From Hormiphora californensis (lineage: Eukaryota; Ctenophora; Tentaculata; Cydippida; Pleurobrachiidae), in assembly GCA_020137815.1 (NCBI GenBank), contig CM035350.1, positions 10,080,947 through 10,144,946 on the forward strand: a DNA stretch of 64,000 bases, read 5' to 3'. Below are positions 25,280 to 49,747 of this stretch, piece after piece (position 1 is the stretch's first letter; the number at the start of each line of letters is the position of its first letter). Made by a program: the position numbers and the translations under genes. The notes beneath the pieces are model-generated. The model saw only the letters and a list, made by a program, of their open reading frames with translations, had not been told where the DNA came from and ran no database searches.

Positions 25280-28200
25280 TTCAAAGAGCACTTATTGTGG
25301 CTTGTGTTCAGTAGATTCACGGCACGGCAACAGTGTATTAGTGAATGAATCGACGATAACTAGTAATGCAATATTCCTCTAGGGGGGTGTTGTGCTTGGA
25401 TTAAATGGTCAATGGAAATATTTTGATTGAATTCAGTATACACAATGGGTTTTCATGGGAGCTCTAAGATATGCCTTAGTTGCTTAGTACGGGCACAAAT
25501 AAGACAGCTATCCGTAAATACTTAACTTCCTCCTTATAATTATGGAAATAGTAGTTCTTTAAAATTCTAGATATCGGATTTTCGACACCACTATGACACC
25601 GCCTCAAATGTACTGTGACATTCAACATTACTCTTTCAACAAGGGAGTCAGGGACAAACTATTAGAAACTTAAAACTTTTTGAGTCTTTGGATCAACCCA
25701 CACTTTCTATAGATAAATCCATTTCAATTAAAAACTCAAAATTTTTGAAGTAATGACAAAGTTCATTAGGCTCACTCCGATGACTAAAATTTAATGGCTT
25801 CTCGCCACTCTCTAACCATTCCAACACTCGCTTGAGATTAGAATCCTTCTTTGTCCTCTAGTTTTATTTCATCTAATTTGACTAATTTCAGTTTGTCATC
25901 ATTTTGATGGCAGCTAAACTTTTGGCTCAAACTCTAGGTATTGTATCAGGTTTGTGTACCTGACTCTTTCGTCTGATTGACCCATAAGACCAACGGCTAA
26001 GAAAATCGGCATGCTAATCTGACGAAGTACCACTACGTGTTGATTACCAAAATTAACTGATGCCAAATCAGCAAGTCTTTTTGCATAAAACTATTCTCTT
26101 TACGAAAACTTCTCAAAAGATACCAAAGATCTGCATCTGTTTCAATATTAACTTTGGGTGCAGCTAATAATACATTTCAGGCATAAGGCACCATGTAGTC
26201 CTAAAAAATTCATTTTGTGGCACCATATTGTCGGTGGCTTTTGAACAGTTATTCTACTCCAATAACATAATGATTACGACGTTTTCCCGTTTTGAATTTG
26301 CTGTAGACAAGCACCTGTGACCTCGCTTAGAAGAAGTCTATGCTGACAATAAATCCACTATTCAAATCAGGGATGGCAAGGGTTTTGAGGAGAACAAAGT
26401 TCTGCTTTTAAGTTTTTCAAATGATTTTTGACATTCAATAGACCATTCAATGGTTTGTTTTGCTCTAGCAATCATATAATGCCTAGTAATTTTTGCTAAT
26501 TGGGATGAATGACCTATTCAATTCATAGTACCAAAGAAATTTCTGTAATTGCTTCACAGTTTTGGGGGGCTGAATTGTCATGATAGCTTTTGTTATTTTC
26601 ATCTACAGAAATACCATTTTCAGTTAAAGTATGGCCCAAAAATTTTTGCTGAACTAGCAAACAAAGGTGTGTCTTTTGGGGTTAAGCTTCATGTTAGCAA
26701 AGTTAATCTGTCAAAAACAAATTTTACCGAGTTAGGTGATCTTGAACCGTGTTGCTACCAGGCCCAACAATCATCGATATAGAAACAGGAACTAAAAGAA
26801 ACTGGCAAAACGTTTGGATATCATTCTACTGAATTGGCACTAGAAACTAGTTTGGCCTTGTACCTACGTTTTTCCACATGTAACGTGATGTTTGTAAGTA
26901 CAACGGTGGTTAGGGGTGTTACTACGTTTTTTCGAGGGGCAATTGCCAAAACTGGAAGTAAAGTTCAAAACTACTCAAAATATTTAGTTATCCCTCATTT
27001 TATCTAGAAACTTGTTAATTTTTGGTAATCGTATTGATCTTGTATGGCCTGCGAATTTAAAGCTCTACACATCTTGCACAATCTATACTGAGAACTTGTT
27101 TTTGTTACTTTCTCAACAAGGAACAGCCGAATTCCATTTACTATATTGACAAGGGTTAATTTGGTCACCTTTTAACATATCCTCTAACTCTTCATCCATG
27201 TGCTTTTTCTAAGTATAACTAACTGGTCTGCTAGGCACCATTTTCTCGACGTAATCGCGTTTTTAAATCTAGTTGTAGCTTCAGAAACGAACACTTTCCT
27301 AAATCATGTCTGTCCCGGCTAAAACAATGTGAGTATAAATGCAACATTCTCTTTAGCTGTTCTCATCTCACTACTTGAAATCTTATCTCATCTACTTAAC
27401 TCTTGGTATTATACTTTCTCTATATCGGCCCATTTACCATTCTCAATAGTTTCCTCAATCGAAACGGAATTTTCCAATCGTTTTAAATTCATACGTGCAT
27501 CTATATCCCACTCATAATCTGTTTTATTTGTGCTTTTTAAAGCATGAACATTACTAAGACCTCTATTAGTCGGCGAAAGGATCTAATTTAGCTATTGTTT
27601 GGTTTTGGTATACAGGGATATCATAGGCATAACATTGGTACAATGTACTAGACTTTGTTACCAACAGTGTATGACAAACTAGGGGAAATCAAAACATTCT
27701 TTCTTAATCATAAATTGTGTAAATGGCTCATTATGACCTAAAATTTTTTGTTTGTTAGGTGACTGGAATTTGTACATTTAACAAATTTTGCAGTGTTAGC
27801 CGGATTGTTTTGGGTTTTGTAACACCTGGCTCGTGTGCTTCTAGAAAGAAAGAAAGGTTGGTCTGTGAATGAAACTTTCCCATGTGTTGTACTAACCATT
27901 TTTTACTAAAATTTATTGACATGTCCCAATAATTTCATGATATCTGTCCGATTGAAAAACTCATTTTCAACATAATCACAAACTATGAATATTTCTCTAG
28001 CTAGGGTTCTCGCAATTGAAATTTCTAATTTTATTTGTCCTCTACAGGGAACAGGTTTGTTGTCCAAACCAGCAATAGATTTTTCGAACAAGGTTCAATT
28101 TTGTTCATTAACCCTAATTTTTGAACAAAAGAAGTAGAAAACTAAACTCAACCAAGCACCTGTGTCTATCAAAAAGTTTGCTGAATTTTTATAACAGTAG

Positions 28201-28360
28201 CCATTAACTAAACTTTCGACATATTCGTTTTTAAATCGGGCCGCACATTAAAATTGTGTGTTCTATCGCGGCCCGCGATTAGTTTAAATTACGCCTCTAC
28301 TAGTACAATTTCTTGCAAATGAACATCTCCACAATTATAGCACCTATACTTTTGGTATTC
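25280..28360 (-). pseudogene. Broken gag-pol remnant (zinc knuckle, PR, RT, IN)
   Basis: Read on the - strand in several frames: a CYNCG knuckle half near 28330, protease DTGA preceded by a hydrophobic strand near 28170, an RT with YIDD at 26770-26781 and the following FLGH-type region near 26640-26400, and integrase CLICARTK near 25500 followed by VDSFT near 25345. Stops and frameshifts separate nearly all of these, and no frame longer than about 80 residues survives. Domain order supports Ty3/Gypsy rather than Ty1/Copia. Confidence 0.7.
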
Positions 28361-30009
28361 CGTTCTCTACTGTATGATCTATCATATCGATTTCTATTGT
28401 TATTCCTATATACATATCGACCTCTTCTATTAGATCTATTTATCGGCCTCTGCTATTGGATCTATTGTATCTACCTCTGCTGTTAGATCTATTATATCTA
28501 TCTCTTCCAGTCTACTATTCTCACACTTCTAAATCATCTCGTCCTCTGTGTCTATGTAGTTCAACTTTGTCTCTTCAGCACTATTACCTACTGTTAGTAC
28601 TGGGGTTTAATGGAATCATTGTCTCCAAAAACTATTTTCAACTGCTACCAATTCTCTCAACATTAAACTATCTCTTCAAAACCCTTGTCCATGTTTACCG
28701 TACTTTTCTCTTAATTCTTGTATCGACAAACCTTTCATTAACATAATTTGTCATAAACCTCTTCTTTAGTCAGTGTGCAGACCCGAAATCGAACAACTTC
28801 TCTCTAATCCTAGCAAAAAATCATCTACTGATTCTCCTTGATTCTGCTTAGTATCGTACAGCTGACTTTTGTAAGGCTAGCCGAGACACGGGGTTACACA
28901 TGGCTGTTACAAATATTTCATTTACCTCCGTTACACTATTCTCTATTGTTTTGGGTATGTAAAATTTTTCAAAATTTCATACGTTGTGTCATCAACATAT
29001 TGTAATACCAAGGGCTTAATTCTTTTGTCTGAAATACCGGACATTTGGAAAACTTCTTCAAATCTTTCACCAAAGTCTAATGAAATTGTTCACCTTTTTT
29101 GTAAAATGGAAATGTTAGCATTGTTCACGGGCAAGAGTTTTTAGCAATTCTGAAAGTACTTGGCTGGTGTTTTTCGGCATAATTGGGGGTTTTCATCATG
29201 AGTTTTCGGCTGTGGATTTTCGCTTGATTTTACGTCATTTTATTTCTTCGTCAATTGTCATTCGAGCTAAACCTGAGCTCGAGCAGGGGGCGTAGGTTCC
29301 CGAAGTGAACTCGCCGAACCCTCCTCTCACGAAGAGAGGTAACTTGGGTTCAAGAACCGCCGGGACCTGGAATGAAGAACAGGAACCCGAACTGAGATGG
29401 TCCCCAAAGGAGAACTGAACTAGATTGTCTGCAAAAATCAGGAACAAGGGTTGACTGGAACTGACCGGGTATGAAGGTAGTAGGGTTGCAGAAACTGGAA
29501 CGTGTTTTGATTTGATTTGTAAAAGGATAAAATCATATAATACACAATGTTATAATAAAGATAATATCCCGGCTGGCTTCCTATTGACGGGATGAGGCAA
29601 ATATTGATGGAGCGCTTACACCTCAAAGTATAGTTTAAAACACACCCGACAGTCGCTCACACTCTACAGACAACAAACTTGTAATACAGTATACTTTTTA
29701 ATGATAGGTAAGTTTAAGAATTAGTTTAAATGGAATTTTAATTTAAGTATATAAAAACCCAGAACCCTTCCAACCCCCGGTCATTTAGTTTGTATGTCTT
29801 GGTTCTGTCTGTTCCTAATTTGTCTTTAGATATGCTGAGATGATTGTCCTAAACAAAACATGCTCCACGGCTGTGTCGGCAAATTCCTCATCATCGTTTC
29901 AAACCACCAGCACAACATCAAACAAGAAACCAGAATGAACTAAACCATGCATTTCACCTAATTTTTAATTTAAATTTGCCGACAACAGCCGGGCATTAAA
30001 TATTCTCTA

Positions 30010-31790
30010 ACAAATGCTCACCAAGCCTAGTACAAAAGTCATCAGCTCTACAACATGTCGCATATCCGTGGGCAGCTTGTTCCACTCCTTATGACACAGC
30101 GGTAGAAGTAACTGTGAACGAAAGTATCAGACCTAGTTGTTCAGTACAGATTATATCTGTCGAGTCCTCTGTTATTTTGTAGTCTCGTGACATCGTCTAT
30201 AGTCAGAAATGTGGATCGTACTTGTGCAAAAATGATGGTAGTAATGTTGGCGTCGTGCCATAAAATATTCTGTGAAACAGTTTTAAATCACTAAATAGAA
30301 GACTTCTCGGATGATAGGTAGTAAGTTACATTGTTTGAGGCTTTGACATGTATGTTTCTGGTCATAGCTAACATTTCTTCCATTATTAACCCATTTTACA
30401 GCCCTTTTGGAGCTTCTCAAACTTCATAAGCCCAGCATCGCTAACTGGACGCCAGACTTGACAGCAATGCTCAAAAAGTCGACCTAACTAAACTAATATA
30501 CAGGGTCTCTACGCTTGTGGACAAGAATCAATCAGTGTGCAGACTCGTTTCACTAATCCTAGTCGCTGTGAGAATTTGAAAGTGTTTTGTTTCTGGTGCT
30601 CAGTAAAAGATAGCTTCTGGGTAGTATGCACCCCTAAATCAGTTTCACTAGAGTGCCTATTTATTTCAGAATTACCCAAAAAGTAACCTAATATCCAATG
30701 GGCTGCGCTTGTGAGTGCACCTAAGTAGTTTACATTGTTAGGATGGAATTTCATACGGTTCACCGCAGCCCACTGGAGGAGACTATCTATATCGACTTGC
30801 AAACTATCGTCTTCAGACTCAACAACCCTCCACATCTTAAGATCATCAGCATAGAGCATTACACTGTACCTACTCCTGACAGAATCAACTATATCATTAA
30901 TAAATAATACAAACAAGAAAGGACCTAAGATCGATCCTTGTGGCACTCCACTATCTACGCTCGCCCAGTTAGAAAACTCACCATTAGTAGAACTCTTTGT
31001 TTTCTACCAGACAAATAAGCCATTAAAACCTGAGCATCCTACCATTAATATCAAACCTTTCTTTCAACTTTTTAATATAAACATCATGCGAACACTATCG
31101 AAAGCCTTTTGAAATCAAAAAATATTATATCAGTCTGACACTTATTGTTGATGTTAAGTGCCATCTCACAGTTAAATTCAATCATTGAAGCACATGATTA
31201 TGTGGAACAAATCCATGTTGCTTTGGAGTGACTTTTTCGAGGCAAGCTTTGTACAGCCGTTCTCGAATTAAGTCTTCAAATACCTTCATAACTAAAGATG
31301 TGAGAGAGATCGGGCGATAATTTTCCACGTTTGATCGGTCTCCCTTTTTGTAGACGGGGACAACGTTTGCATTTTTCCATTCTTTGATAATCACCGTACT
31401 ATAAGCCTTATTAATATAAGAGTCAAAGGATAAGCCAATGACTGACTACAATTTTTCAAAACAATAACCTGCAATATTATCAGGACCACATGTTTTTGAA
31501 CTATCGATCTTCTTAGAATACAACAACTGCATCCATACGGAATATCTCATGGTTGAAGTCGTTAGTATGATTCTGAGTAGTCCGACCGACTCGTTGTACA
31601 CACTGGGATCAGTGAACTGGTACAGAAAAAACTCATTAAACATCTCACACTTTCTATTGCTATCATTCTCAAATCTGCTAGATAGGTGGACAGAATCAGG
31701 GATTCTGGTGCTACTACTCTTAGACTTAACGTGCTTAAAGAACATCTTAGAAACATGTGCGGAGGAAGGGTTCTCGTGTACTGGAACTCC
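30010..31790 (-). mobile_element. 5'-truncated LINE (non-LTR) reverse transcriptase fragment
   Basis: - strand frames at 31446-31745, 31182-31394 and 30509-30946 give consecutive pieces of a LINE ORF2: FNEFF and CGPDNI before the RT, YKKGDRSNVENYRPISLTS, PQGSILGPFLFVLFINDI, and the catalytic MLYADDLKMW. A C-terminal EWNKLP-type motif is near 30070. No endonuclease domain is visible, so it is 5' truncated. CR1/Jockey-like groups are the likely relatives, not resolved here. It is broken by frameshifts. Confidence 0.82.
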
Positions 31791-31859
31791 CCGAGAAAAG
31801 CTCCTCAGTCCTCAAAAGCACTGGTCCTCAAACACGGATTATTCGTATCAGGCTCCAAT

Positions 31860-32245
31860 TGAAGTAACCGCGTATAGGGTGAAACACGTAACGACTCTCG
31901 GTGAAGGGGTTGGGAACGAGAATATAAATTTGGAATATAAATCGGAATAAAGAAAAGAGAATGCTTGTCTTCTTTTATAGTTCTCCTCTACGTCATCCAT
32001 CGTTCCTCCGTAGCTCATCCGTAGACATAACAACTCGTCATCTCAATAACAATACGCTTATCACCAATGCAGTACGCCACGTCCTCCGAATACCGATCCA
32101 CACGTCACGCCGTCATGTTTATTGTTTGGTGTATTCATGTCAGTGATCAGTCGTTGCTTAGGCAACATACTGAGCACTACCATGACTACCACAGTGAGAG
32201 TGAGAGGACAACTACAGACAGAACGACAACTGTGACTATACAACA
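31860..32245 (-). repeat. 5' LTR of the Ty3/Gypsy element
   Basis: A 386-bp LTR, TG..CA bounded on the - strand (TGTTGTATAG to TTACTTCA), immediately followed by a TGGAGCCTGATACGAAT candidate primer-binding site. This copy looks better preserved than the one at 22570. Confidence 0.8.
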
Positions 32246-32828
32246 TACTCATTATATCATAACTCATAAGTCAAATCAGTATGAATAATAAGGATATTAT
32301 AATTATTGATTGCGCAACGTAAGATTAAAATGAAACAGAGAGAAGCATATCACGTTATTTGTTTCTCTATCCACTAGCTGTGGGAATTAACTGGCGAAAA
32401 ACAAAAAGCGAAACCTCTAGGTTTGAGGTTTATGTGTACCCTCTCTCCCGACCACAATAAAAAACACTACCTACAAATATGTGTAATTGTCCCCCACATT
32501 CCCTCAAATCCACTTAGCCTGTTACATGTCGACCAGTACATAGTCCACCACATGCATGGTACAGACTGGTGCGAGGCAGTGGTAGAATCACGGTAGAGTC
32601 AAGGTGGTACAGTTAGTGAAATAGTGTATTAGACGTAGCGCGCGGGACATATCAAGTTATCAAAGGACCCCTCACCTTGCAGCTATTGTTCTGAGCGCGT
32701 CCCAAGCCGCGCACCAGCACGTGGGAATTCTGAAGGTCCGGTTGTTGATTCAGACACTTTTCGTCCGGTGTCCGGAGTCCGGACTCCTGACCGACTGGAC
32801 GTATGACCGACCAAGTTTTAGGGCTACG

Positions 32829-32915
32829 TTTTAGGTTAATGGTTAGGGTTAGGGTGGGGTTAGGGTTAGGGTGGGGGTTAGGGGTGTGGTTAGGGGTTAG
32901 GGGTTAAGAGATAAG
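32829..32915. repeat. Interstitial TTAGGG-type repeat
   Basis: Roughly fourteen TTAGGG-like units, some with extra G. It matches the animal telomere repeat and fits a metazoan source. The rest of 32246-34730 shows no gene; it holds this tract, a near-duplicate of about 29 bp at 33780-33850 and the (GA)n at 34298. Confidence 0.85.
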
Positions 32916-33778
32916 GGGGATTGAATTTATTCGGTCATGCGTCCATTCGGTCAGGAGTCCGGGAGCCTTTTCGTCCTTGGCTTGGCCTCCTGTCTGAGTA
33001 GTCACAAGTCACGTCTGTCAATTACATGACAGTGTCATGACTCATGACATTGACAGACCCTATCCCCCTTCTACTTCTAGCTACACATTTATATAATTAG
33101 TTTTTTTCCACAACGAGCGTTCAATGTTCATTAGAAGCTAACGATAAAGGATTTGTAGAGGAGAGAAGGCTGTACCTGGTCACCATGACCAACAGGGTAA
33201 CCAGGGGTTACAAATTGAATCCCTCTAGATACCAAACAGTAAATGTAATACACTTTAATATATAAAATTACGGGCATAATTCGAAAGAGATAGAGACAGA
33301 GAGAAAGAATCGAAGTACTGTTGTGTAAATGCAATGTTAGCGGGCTGCCTTGACTTGACACCGCGTCAGCTCACACTGACACTAACTGAAATTGGTCGGG
33401 TGTTTGTCAAGTTTGGGCCACCCTGTCTGGCGGCGATTTTTTTCCCAACAGCGACAGTGTGTTCAGATGGGGTTTGTTTGAGGAACATCCGACCCTTTTT
33501 TGAGAGGGTGGAAACAAACCCCTCAAATTCTCAGAACTTGTTTTATCTGGATCGGGGAAGTGTGGTGACATTAACAAGATCTTGATGCTAAACTATAGAC
33601 AGATTGCTATACAGATTGTTGTAGAAGGCCTGGCTATTAGGCGATTAATGTGCAATAAATCTCTCCCTCCCCCTCTCTCCTCGAGCTAAGATTATAGTGT
33701 GATTGCAGTGCATGACAGGGGACCACCAAAGTTAACAACAACAATACAGAGATGTTGGCACACCATTCCTTGTGTGAC

Positions 33779-33870
33779 ACAAGTCTTCCCCCTCCGAGTA
33801 TTAGCTTGTTGAGTAAGGGGTGAGACATAAGTCTTCCCCCTCCGAGTATTAGCTTGTGAGACACAAGTCT
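33779..33870. repeat. Tandem duplication in intergenic sequence
   Basis: AAGTCTTCCCCCTCCGAGTA with the following TTAGCTTGT occurs twice, about 50 bp apart, with a third partial start (ACAAGTCTGCC). Not associated with a coding frame. Confidence 0.7.
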
Positions 33871-34296
33871 GCCTTCTAATCCTTCTAATATTGGCCGGCT
33901 CGCTTTTACTGTGACTCACTGTGTGGGCTGCAGCGCTTCTGATATCTCAGATATCTATTATCTGTTAGTTGGGTCAAACACTCAGTCATTTTATACTCAG
34001 TGAAGTACACTATCTACTCAGAATGATACTACGCGGGATATGTAGCAAGGGAGCCTTTAAAATTCGACCTTATTGTTCTCAGTTGAACTGTGTCTTTTTT
34101 CTAGTTAGATCTATATAATCAAGATCTCTTGCTTCTATAGGAACTTGTTGAGTAAGAGCTGATCTGCTATCAGGCAGGCCCCTTTGCTACTTTTTATACG
34201 ATGCAATCTCTCCTAGCATGCAGATCAATCCTTATTCCTATCTTTAAACAGATCCGGTATTTACACTGAGCTCCATAGGTGGGAGTAACCGGGGGG

Positions 34297-34297
<1 letters not shown>

Positions 34298-34380
<83 letters not shown>
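34298..34380. repeat. (GA)n microsatellite
   Basis: An uninterrupted GA run of about 80 bases preceded by a G-run. Confidence 0.97.
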
Positions 34381-34383
<3 letters not shown>

Positions 34384-34730
34384 AGCGTAATTCCACTACA
34401 TGTCAATGTGGGGGACGCATGCGATTGCAAAGCATGTTACATCAACTGACTGCAGAGAGAGGGAGCATGATCTATATTATATAATCCCAGTAGTGGCAGT
34501 ACTCCCGGCACCACTCAGCAGCCCCCACATTGCTCCCTCGTGTCACTCTGACACAGTCCTACTGTGTGCTCTCTGTTGTTATTATACTGACAGTTATACT
34601 GTTAAAATAGGTGCCACCACGCGTTTGATTGTATCAGAGGGCCCTATTATTCATTGTGTTGCAGTTCTTCTTCCCAGTTCATTATTCTCAGTTCATTTCT
34701 CTGTTCCCTACTTAGTTCATTATTCTCAGA

Positions 34731-36474
34731 ATGACTAGGAAACCAGTAATTAGAAAGGGGTTTGCAGGTGTTTCTGATTCTGATTTTGTTAGAAAGAAAA
34801 AGGTGTGTATGTTACCTGTCAGATTTAGTAGGGTAACTTACCCTACTAAATCTGACATCTCCCCATCAGTCAGTTCCTATCTTCCCAGGTCTATCTACCA
34901 TTACCACCAGTACAACGGTACATCTCTCTAACGACATCTCTCTAACGACATCTCTCTAACGACATCTCTCTAACGACATCTCTCTAACGACAGCTTATCT
35001 TTCAGGGATCTAGTGGAGGTGAAACGCGGTTAACCCCCGAACAGAGACATAAACAGTTTGTGGACAAACTAAACACATGGCTCAGAGCTAATTGTGGCCA
35101 GCTAATTGATGCACTATACGAACATGACCCCAAGGGAGCAGGTAGGTCCCCTTCTCTCTCCTAGCACTGATTATCACTGTTTATAGAATTAGATCATTAC
35201 ATGGAGTTTCAAACTGTCAGAGCATTGGCCTGAGCCTATGAACCGTGGTCAGACAGGTTGGAAAGGTACTTTAACTAATTTCCTCTCCCCCTCTCAATAC
35301 AGGTTTGGTACCCAAGGACACCTTTAAGGAGGCTCTCCTGGTTGTGAAGGCGCCCATAACTCCTGAGGAATTACACGTTGTGCTAAAACATGTGACAAAC
35401 TGCAGAGACAAGGTGGACTATCTGGCATTTGCTAAGGGTGTCAAGATACCATTTCCTGGTCTTGAGGAACTTCCAACTGAGGTATGATAACCACTTGATA
35501 GTACAACCACTACATAGTACAACCACTTCACAATACAACCACTTCATGAAATGGTTGTACTATGGAGTGGTTGTACTACGAAGCTTCATAGTACAACCAA
35601 ATCTCAGTTAACTACAACATCTAGAATTAGCACATTTCTATATGTCCATTGCTCCATGCAATATTTGATCTTGAAACGTACTCTGCAGGATATAAAGCTG
35701 AATGTGAGGGATATTTCCAACGCACCCTGTACAAAGTGCAAACTCAAGTTCCCGCCAACTGAGAAAAAGGAAATCAGACCGAGGTTTGTTGAGCTCACAC
35801 TACAAACCGACTTGGGACCGACTTCCAATAACTAACAGCAGTGGTTACTGGTTGTCGGGACAATGTTTTTCAGATCTTTTGTTTGCCGGAGTTAATTTGT
35901 GACCTGATCTCTAACACCCATATTATAATTGTACAGGTACATTCAACTAAATCTAGAGTTACTACAGTTTACTGACAGGGAACTTCCTTGCAACTTCACC
36001 CTGACTATATCTGATTCTATGAGCGTCTTTGGAGTTAAACAGATAATCCAGGACAAGTTCGGGCACTCTCTAGTGGATTTAAACGTGAGTTAATCAACAT
36101 CTTCTCCAGAAAACTATGTACATTCATCACTTTATTAAAGATAACAAACAACGTCATCTTTCTTTCAGATCTACCCAGAAAAGGCTGTGAATGAGACGTT
36201 ACCCAACGCCTGTACTCTCTCAGAACTTGGATTCAGGGTAAGAGATTACAGAAACATTCTTGATTTGTACCTGAAGCACAATTCTCTAATGATCCCATCT
36301 CTCTAACTTCATAATTCTCAGGGCCACACGGTAGACGATCCAGCGGAAGTGACACTATACTACGACGTCCATCTCCACACCGATCTAGCCCAGCAGTTCT
36401 ACGCCTGTCCGCTTCTTCTGACGGATCACTACTTTGCGAAACATGAGCCAAAACAACCTGTTAACGTGACATAA
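34731..36474 (+). CDS. Unrecognised 283-residue protein, EF-hand-like N half and ubiquitin-like C half
   Basis: Exons 34731-34802, 35006-35141, 35303-35481, 35689-35783, 35937-36084, 36169-36237 and 36322-36474 join in phase to 283 codons plus TAA, all with GT..AG. I do not recognise the family. Residues about 25-110 are helical and resemble a degenerate EF-hand pair (LYEHDPKGAGLVPKDTF then PITPEELHVVLKHV), lacking a canonical calcium loop. A CTKCKLKF CxxC follows. The C-terminal half, with FTLTISDSMSVFGVKQIIQD and VTLYYDVHL, suggests a ubiquitin-like beta-grasp. No signal peptide or membrane segment. The start at 34731 is the first ATG of the open exon. The stop lies 221 bases from that of the convergent PAR-3 gene. 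A ciliary or cytoskeletal role would be a guess. Confidence 0.75.
34817..34857. repeat. Perfect 41-bp palindrome near a splice donor
   Basis: TGTCAGATTTAGTAGGGTAA, one C, then its exact reverse complement. It starts 14 bases inside the first intron of the 34731-36474 gene, so the pre-mRNA can form a 20-bp hairpin beside the donor. Confidence 0.95.
34920..34993. repeat. 14-bp tandem repeat upstream of an acceptor
   Basis: Five copies of ATCTCTCTAACGAC lie just before the polypyrimidine tract of the acceptor at 35004-35005. Each contains CTAAC, a good branch-point consensus. Confidence 0.85.
35216..35254 (+). repeat. Short dispersed intronic element, copy 2 (truncated)
   Basis: GTCAGAGCATTGGCCTGAGC, then CTATGAACCGTGGTCAGAC. 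It shares the left end and part of the right end with copies at 2155 and 62976 and lies in the 35142-35302 intron. Confidence 0.7.
35493..35600. repeat. Inverted and tandem AGTACAACCACT repeats
   Basis: Three AGTACAACCACT-type copies are followed by two reverse-complement copies (GAAATGGTTGTACTA, GAGTGGTTGTACTA), able to fold into a hairpin in the 35482-35688 intron. Confidence 0.75.
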
Positions 36475-36695
36475 CTTTCAGAGAGACTGTTTTTATCAGC
36501 TCCAGATATATTTTAGTTCACATTAATTCCACACTTTCTGGCCAGACACCAATTTTCCACGTGTGTGTCCGTGTTTCAGCACCGTGTTTCAGCCTGTGCA
36601 AAGTGTACATATATTTCCATGTTTTTATTCCACAACCCAGTAAAATCAACACAATTTCTCTAAAACGAAAGTGAAACTAAAATCCTAAGTACAAT

Positions 36696-49003
<12,308 letters not shown>

Positions 49004-49044
49004 CGGAACCCTCTGACATTGACTAGATAGTAGAATAGTTGGAT

Positions 49045-49160
49045 ATCATGGGGTTAGAGAGAGTGAAGTTAGAGGGGGTGAGGTTAGAGGGGGTGAGGTT
49101 AGAGAGGAATGAGGTTAGAGGGTGTGAGGTTAGAGGGTGTGAGGTTAGAGGGGGTGAATG
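49045..49160. repeat. GGTTAGAGGGGGTGA tandem repeat upstream of PAR-3
   Basis: About seven copies of a 15-bp G-rich unit, 40-150 bases before the PAR-3 start codon. The remaining interval 49160-49747 shows no gene or clear promoter element. Confidence 0.8.
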
Positions 49161-49747
49161 GAGATGCTAAAAAAGGGGAAGGAAGATAATCGATTAGCAG
49201 GGGGGAGAAAAAGGTTCAAGTTGTTTGGGAGCACAGGAAAGGTGACAGGGCAGGGGGCAGGGGATCCACGGGGGAGGAGCGAGGGAAATAATTGGAGATT
49301 TCGAGACGGGTTTCACAGGATTTTTTAAAGCAAAACATACACAGAAACATAAATAAAATATTCCCAAAAAGCACTCAAAAAATCTATTATATTATTTGTC
49401 TAAACTAAATACAAAAAACTTGTGTCTTTATCTCAAAATATTAAACAGACTGGAAACATACCGCTGCAGTTTGGTGATGGGAAACATAAAATGAGGGTTT
49501 GAGAGGTGGCTGAGAGAGGGAGTTTGGTGGTGTAAAAGGATGAGATATAATGGGGATTTGAGATATATTGGAGGCTGATGTACACAAGAAATACCAAGAG
49601 GACCAGTTGACACACCAGCAGTTACTGTTGACTACCAATATACAAACTGGCCTACCATAGCTTATTGCCCCAGGTATCATGATCTCATTACTGTGTGCCG
49701 TGCAGCACAACACTACCAAGATGGGGGGTACTAAATAAACAATGTAG

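Larger units (their letters stand above)
22570..32245 (-). mobile_element. Degenerate Ty3/Gypsy LTR retrotransposon containing a LINE fragment
   Basis: Two directly repeated LTRs bound the element. On the - strand the order is 5' LTR, candidate primer-binding site starting TGG about two bases inside the LTR (near 31857), a CCHC-like zinc knuckle (about 28320-28360), aspartic protease DTGA (about 28170), reverse transcriptase with YIDD (26770-26781), integrase zinc-binding CLIC motif (about 25500) and core strand LLVIVDSFT (about 25345), a polypurine tract (GGAGGGAA near 22935), then the 3' LTR. PR-RT-IN order is that of Ty3/Gypsy. Frames are broken at many points, so the copy is not functional as written; some breaks look like homopolymer errors. 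The LINE at 30010-31790 lies between the primer site and gag. Confidence 0.8.

Noticed and set aside
33334-33585. 83-aa + strand frame
   Set aside because: No splice partner, no recognisable family and no neighbours in phase; likely chance.
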